Below are positions 60,262 through 64,000 of a stretch of DNA of 64,000 bases, piece after piece. The position numbers and the translations under genes were made by a program. Source of the stretch: Maricurvus nonylphenolicus. Its GTDB lineage: Bacteria > Pseudomonadota > Gammaproteobacteria > Pseudomonadales > Cellvibrionaceae. Numbering within the stretch: position 1 is the stretch's first letter; each line of letters opens with the position of its first letter. Below the pieces are notes generated by a model, which ran no database searches, was not told the origin of the DNA, and saw only the letters and a list, made by a program, of their open reading frames with translations. The stretch lies in contig NZ_AP031498.1 of the NCBI RefSeq assembly GCF_042854845.1, positions 3,224,001 through 3,288,000 of the forward strand. The letters are read 5' to 3'.

Positions 60262-62115
60262 ATGTCTAACGATTCTGACAGTAATACGGACAACACCACC
60301 AAATCCCCCCGCTCCCTATCCGTACTCTTCCACCTATGGCAGTTTATGCGGCCCTACAAAGGTACCCTGTGGGGCGCAGGTATTGCTCTGGTGCTCACCG
60401 CTGGTATTACCCTCTCCATAGGCCAAGGGGTTCGTATCCTGATTGATGAGGGCTTTGTGGCCCAGTCTACCGAAGCCCTGACCCAAGCGGTATTTGTGAT
60501 TATTGGCCTGTCCCTGTTGATGGCCATAGGAACCTACACCCGCTTTTACCTGGTCAGCTGGCTGGGCGAGCGGGTTACAGCCGACCTGCGCAAGGCTGTG
60601 TTTAACCATATTATTACCCTGCACCCGAGCTATTTTGAGACCAACCGCAGCGGCGAGATAATGTCCCGCCTCACCACCGACACCACCCTGCTGCAGAATA
60701 TCATCGGCTCTTCCTTCTCCATGGCCCTACGTAGTTCCCTGACCTTTATCGGCGCCCTGATACTGCTGCTAGTCACCAACCTGAAGCTGAGTCTGATTGT
60801 GCTGCTGGGCGTCCCATTGGTGCTGGCTCCAATCCTGTTGTACGGCCGTCGAGTGCGCAAGCTGTCCAAGGCCAGCCAGGATTCCATTGCCGATGTGGGC
60901 AGTTATGCCGGTGAGATAATCCAGCATATTAAAACAGTGCAGAGCTATACCCGTGAATCCCATGAGCAACAGGCCTTTGGTAAGGAAGTAGAAACCGCGT
61001 TTGACGTGGCCCGCCGCCGGGTCCGCCAGCGTGCAATGTTGATTGCTACGGTGATCTTGCTGGTGTTTGGCGCCATTACTGGCCTGCTGTGGGTGGGCGG
61101 TAATGATATGCTGGCTGGCCGTATGACGGGCGGTGATCTGGGCGCATTCGTCTTCTACGCCATTATGATGGCCTCTGCCGTGGCAACCATCTCTGAGGTC
61201 TATGGTGAGTTACAGCGCGCGACAGGCGCCACTGAGCGGCTTATAGCGCTGCTTCAGGTTGATTCGTTGATTCCCTTTGACCAGGGTCAGAAAGTACGAA
61301 ATGTGGACTCTGGGGACGATCAAGAAGCATTATTGGCCTTTGAGGATATTCAGTTCTGCTATCCTTCGCGCCCTGAACAACCTGCCTTACAACACCTGAA
61401 CCTCTCAATCGCAGAGGGCCAAAGTCTGGCTTTAGTCGGGCCTTCCGGTGCGGGTAAATCAACTTTGTTTGAATTACTGCAAAGGTTCTACGATCCCGAC
61501 CAAGGCGCCATCACTCTGGCCGGTACTGATATCCGAGAGCTATCCACCGAATCTTTACGCCAACAATTGGCTGTTGTGCCCCAACAACCCGCGCTGTTTA
61601 CGGCCGATGTCTGGTACAACATCCGCTACGGCAAACCGGATGCGACCGATGAAGAAGTAATTGCAGCAGCCAAAGCCGCGCATGCCCACGACTTTATTGA
61701 AAAACTGCCTGACGGTTATAACAGCCATTTGGGTGAGCAAGGGGCACGCTTGTCCGGCGGGCAAAAACAGCGTATCGCTATTGCCCGAGCGATTTTAAAA
61801 GATCCAAAAATCTTGCTATTGGACGAGGCCACCAGTGCTCTGGATGCGGAAAGCGAATATCACGTGCAACAGGCACTGGAAACGCTGATGCAAAATCGCA
61901 CCACACTGATTATTGCCCACCGCCTGGCAACCATCTTACATGCCGATCAAATCGCTGTTCTGGATCACGGCAAGCTGATTGCCCAAGGCAAACACTCTGA
62001 GCTGCTGGAAAGTTCACCGCTGTATAAGCGATTGGCGGATTTACAGTTTCAGGAGCCTATTGTTCCTGATGCCGTTTCTGCTGCGCCTGCTGCCACTGCC
62101 GCTGCAACTGATTGA
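60262..62115 (+). CDS. MsbA-like ABC transporter, ATP-binding and permease
   Basis: A 617-residue half-transporter with six membrane helices (about residues 30-315) and an ATPase with Walker A VGPSGAGKSTLFELL, LSGGQKQRIAIARAILKDP, ILLLDEATSALDAES and IIAHRLATI. The N-terminus is hydrophilic and Ser/Asp/Asn-rich. The substrate may be a lipid, drug or peptide; the family is broad. ATG at 60262 has GGGAG five bases upstream. The last 59 bases overlap the convergent gene on the other strand, and its C-terminal Ala-rich tail lies wholly in that overlap. Confidence 0.88.
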   Translation: MSNDSDSNTDNTTKSPRSLSVLFHLWQFMRPYKGTLWGAGIALVLTAGITLSIGQGVRILIDEGFVAQSTEALTQAVFVIIGLSLLMAIGTYTRFYLVSWLGERVTADLRKAVFNHIITLHPSYFETNRSGEIMSRLTTDTTLLQNIIGSSFSMALRSSLTFIGALILLLVTNLKLSLIVLLGVPLVLAPILLYGRRVRKLSKASQDSIADVGSYAGEIIQHIKTVQSYTRESHEQQAFGKEVETAFDVARRRVRQRAMLIATVILLVFGAITGLLWVGGNDMLAGRMTGGDLGAFVFYAIMMASAVATISEVYGELQRATGATERLIALLQVDSLIPFDQGQKVRNVDSGDDQEALLAFEDIQFCYPSRPEQPALQHLNLSIAEGQSLALVGPSGAGKSTLFELLQRFYDPDQGAITLAGTDIRELSTESLRQQLAVVPQQPALFTADVWYNIRYGKPDATDEEVIAAAKAAHAHDFIEKLPDGYNSHLGEQGARLSGGQKQRIAIARAILKDPKILLLDEATSALDAESEYHVQQALETLMQNRTTLIIAHRLATILHADQIAVLDHGKLIAQGKHSELLESSPLYKRLADLQFQEPIVPDAVSAAPAATAAATD

Positions 62116-62920
62116 TAATCTCCTGTTCCTTCTGGGTCATACGCTGAGCGGTTTGTTTCAGCGTAGATTCAGAGGGAAAGGCTTCCTTATAGCGACCAAA
62201 CAATTCTTTAGCTTCTTCCTGTTTTTCACTTTGCCACAGCGCCAAGATTTCCTCTAACCATTGTTGTGGCTGCCACTGCGGTTTTGCTGGCTTGGTTTTC
62301 TCCAAAGATAGTGATCTAGCAATAGCCGGCTCTGGTGATGCCACAGACTCTTCCTGGTCATACTCTTGCACCTGGCTTGGCGCATCAGTGCTATCTGCGA
62401 AAGCGCTAACAGCCGCTTCAGCTTCCTGCGGGGCTTCCGGCAACACAACCACTTCCTCCAACCGCTCACGTTTTGGAGCCTGTTGCATCAGTTTCGGTGG
62501 TGCATCGGGCATGCGTGCTTTCATGGCTGGCTGTACTTGCTTGCGCTCGGCTATGACCACAGACTCTGACTCTAAAACCGCCGTTGACTCACCACTTCCC
62601 TCAGCTCTTTCCTCAACACTATCCTCAATACGGGAATCCAACCAGGGCTGTTCATCTGGCATTTGTATCACCAGACTGATACTTAAGGTAATCACACACG
62701 CTGTCGCCGCCAGTGTTACCCATTGACGCGCTAAAAATACCGGTCTGCGAACTTCAGCATAACGGGAGGTATGACGAATGCGATCGGCCTGCTCCGCGGC
62801 ACGGGCCATCACCTTATCATCCAACGAGGTAGGTGATTTGGCACTGGACGCTTGCTGATACAGCTCGGATAAAGCCTGATCAGATAGTTCTTCTGGCGGT
62901 GAAGGACGTTTATCGCTCAT
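62057..62920 (-). CDS. Membrane-anchored protein, probable anti-sigma factor
   Basis: A 287-residue protein with a cytoplasmic N-terminus (SPPEELSDQALSELYQQAS), a single membrane helix (WVTLAATACVITLSISLVIQM, about residues 69-89) and a charged periplasmic part rich in Glu, Gln, Ala and Pro with a long Gln-rich helix at the end (INQLQRQWQQAQQKRHQEQ). Its ATG overlaps the stop of the ECF sigma gene as ATGA, the normal layout of a sigma/anti-sigma pair, though no zinc-binding anti-sigma motif is present. The assignment rests on topology and position. Confidence 0.6.
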   Translation of the reverse strand: MSDKRPSPPEELSDQALSELYQQASSAKSPTSLDDKVMARAAEQADRIRHTSRYAEVRRPVFLARQWVTLAATACVITLSISLVIQMPDEQPWLDSRIEDSVEERAEGSGESTAVLESESVVIAERKQVQPAMKARMPDAPPKLMQQAPKRERLEEVVVLPEAPQEAEAAVSAFADSTDAPSQVQEYDQEESVASPEPAIARSLSLEKTKPAKPQWQPQQWLEEILALWQSEKQEEAKELFGRYKEAFPSESTLKQTAQRMTQKEQEIINQLQRQWQQAQQKRHQEQ

Positions 62921-63510
62921 TCACTGACTCTCACATTCGTTGTTGCAGCATCCTGCTCATTTAATGTTGATCGCAATCGCTGTCTTGCATAACGAATACG
63001 GCTCTTCACCGTTTCCGCTGTCACTTCAGTAATGCTGGCAATTTCCTGCAAACTGAAGCCCTCTTCCTTTAAAATAAATGCCTCTCGCTGTTCCACCGGC
63101 AGCGCAACGATAGAAACTAACAATCGCTTACACTGCACCTGCTGCAGCATATCCTGCTCCTGTCCGGGCATAACCGCTTCCATACCCTTTTCTTCGGCCA
63201 AACTGTCCAAGCTATCCGTGTGGGTATTGGTGGGTCGACGTAAATAATCCGTTAACTTGTTGCGGGCAATGGTAAACAGATACGTCGAAAATTTAGCCTC
63301 GGGGCGGTAATGAGCCACCCTGTCGATCAGCGATGTCCAGGCATCCTGCGCCAACTCTTCGGCCAGGGCCGCATTACCACAGGCGCGCAGCAGAAAGTTG
63401 TACAACCGGTCTTTGTGCCGATTGTACAACTGGGTAAAGGCCGATGCGTCTCCCTGCTGGTAACAGCGCATCAGGGATTCATCGGATCGCAGCCGATGTA
63501 ACAAAGCCAT
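62917..63510 (-). CDS. ECF-type RNA polymerase sigma factor
   Basis: A 197-residue sigma factor. Region 2: QQGDASAFTQLYNRHKDRLY, LAEELAQDAWTSLID, FSTYLFTIARNKLTDYLRR; region 4: QREAFILKEEGFSLQEIASIT then ETVKSRIRYARQRLRS. It is followed by a membrane protein that overlaps it, and preceded by a VWA-domain gene with a 5-base gap, so the three are one operon. This set is common in marine gammaproteobacteria, but its signal is unknown. Confidence 0.88.
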   Translation of the reverse strand: MALLHRLRSDESLMRCYQQGDASAFTQLYNRHKDRLYNFLLRACGNAALAEELAQDAWTSLIDRVAHYRPEAKFSTYLFTIARNKLTDYLRRPTNTHTDSLDSLAEEKGMEAVMPGQEQDMLQQVQCKRLLVSIVALPVEQREAFILKEEGFSLQEIASITEVTAETVKSRIRYARQRLRSTLNEQDAATTNVRVSE

Positions 63511-63515
63511 TGAGG

Positions 63516-64000
63516 TTAGCGAAGTTCCTTGCCGTTAACGCCTGCATGTGAATTTGAAGGTTGTGTTTGCAGGCTTTGGCTTAACTCTAGCAAACCAATA
63601 AATTCACCTCTATAGCCATGTTTATCCTGCCCCTTGGACTGCCTTGCCAACGCCAGGGCATCGGCGAACTGCCAATCACCGGTATACACCCCACCTTTCA
63701 GTAATTGCGCGTAGCCTGCAACTGCCGCAGCAAACTGTAAATTATCAGATGCTTGCTCAGGGCCGGACTGTATTTGTGAAACAAGAACGGGCTGTGACAC
63801 CTCTCGACTCACTTTTCCACCGGGTTGCTTATAACGCAATTTTACAAAGGCCAACTCATTGCCGTGGGCAGCGGCTTTGTCTTCCTGCTGGCTACCGTAG
63901 CGCAATGGATCTATACGATCACCACCCGATCCCACCATACTGACTTCATATAAAGCCGTCACCGTATGCCCGGCACCAATATCACCGGCATCCACCTTAT
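63516..64000 (-). CDS. VWA-domain protein (YfbK-like), C-terminal part
   Basis: The frame is open from the right window edge and ends TAA at 63516-63518, covering about 161 residues. KVDAGDIGAGHTVTALYEV, ELAFVKLRYKQPGG and the C-terminal ALARQSKGQDKHGYRGEFIGLLELSQSL match the C-terminal region of YfbK-type von Willebrand factor A proteins, which follow the VWA domain. The VWA domain itself lies outside the window. It begins the operon with the ECF sigma factor and the membrane protein. Confidence 0.8.
   Translation of the reverse strand, partial: KVDAGDIGAGHTVTALYEVSMVGSGGDRIDPLRYGSQQEDKAAAHGNELAFVKLRYKQPGGKVSREVSQPVLVSQIQSGPEQASDNLQFAAAVAGYAQLLKGGVYTGDWQFADALALARQSKGQDKHGYRGEFIGLLELSQSLQTQPSNSHAGVNGKELR

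Noticed and set aside
1..64000. tRNA, rRNA, transposase, integrase or phage genes
   Set aside because: I looked for tRNA T-loop patterns and for integrase or transposase motifs on both strands and found none that held up.

Overview
The window is a stretch of chromosome from a marine-type gammaproteobacterium with roughly balanced base composition. The pointers are a complete proteobacterial dedicated sortase (Pds) system, a PilT/PilU-type ATPase gene, an ECF11/ChrR photo-oxidative stress cluster, DNA polymerase II, phosphoenolpyruvate carboxylase and many TetR/GST pairs. Together they fit the Cellvibrionales/Spongiibacter-like part of the class, but that placement is inference. No rRNA, tRNA, CRISPR array, transposase, integrase or prophage gene was recognised.

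Layout. 1-2.3 kb: end of a histidine-phosphotransfer protein, then an accessory patch with small genes of unknown function, three copies of a short GC-rich repeat and an attC-like site. 2.5-9 kb: a NIF3-like gene, serine biosynthesis (serA, serC) and a compact lysine-catabolism operon (lysine dehydrogenase-like, piperideine-6-carboxylate dehydrogenase, DUF1338/HglS 2-oxoadipate dioxygenase). 9.1-18.9 kb: a locus that looks dedicated to poly-3-hydroxybutyrate or 3-hydroxybutyrate oligomers: secreted depolymerase, 3-hydroxybutyrate dehydrogenase, two alpha/beta hydrolases, a TonB-dependent receptor, a sodium/solute symporter and a TetR regulator. Two almost identical promoters carry the same 16-bp operator. 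19-21 kb: TetR with two GST-fold genes. 21-24 kb: polB. 24-32.7 kb: a PilJ-N-domain protein and the Pds sortase system (OmpA-like PdsO, lipoprotein, PdsS/PdsR two-component pair, VIT/VWA target and its sortase). 32.7-46 kb: ABC exporter, lipoprotein, lipase, thioesterase, ppc, a PilU-like ATPase with an extra C-terminal domain, a GGDEF enzyme, an HPP/TetR pair with a truncated GST, DegV and a winged-helix protein. 46-54 kb: a cyclic-di-GMP-I riboswitch in front of an unknown gene, then the ECF11/ChrR regulon with back-to-back ECF promoters. 54-64 kb: exported Nudix, FKBP, YebC, two paralogous duplicated periplasmic binding proteins around hpf, glutaredoxin, an MsbA-like ABC transporter, and the start of a sigma/anti-sigma/VWA group.

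The most unusual non-coding signal is a family of long intergenic inverted repeats (24867-25044, 59755-59925, 59971-60132). Their stems differ but stay base-paired, and all three carry the same short motif in the apical loop, which suggests a structured RNA or a hairpin mobile element. Other highlights are the riboswitch, the duplicated TetR promoter/operator, the PilU fusion and the divergent ECF promoters.
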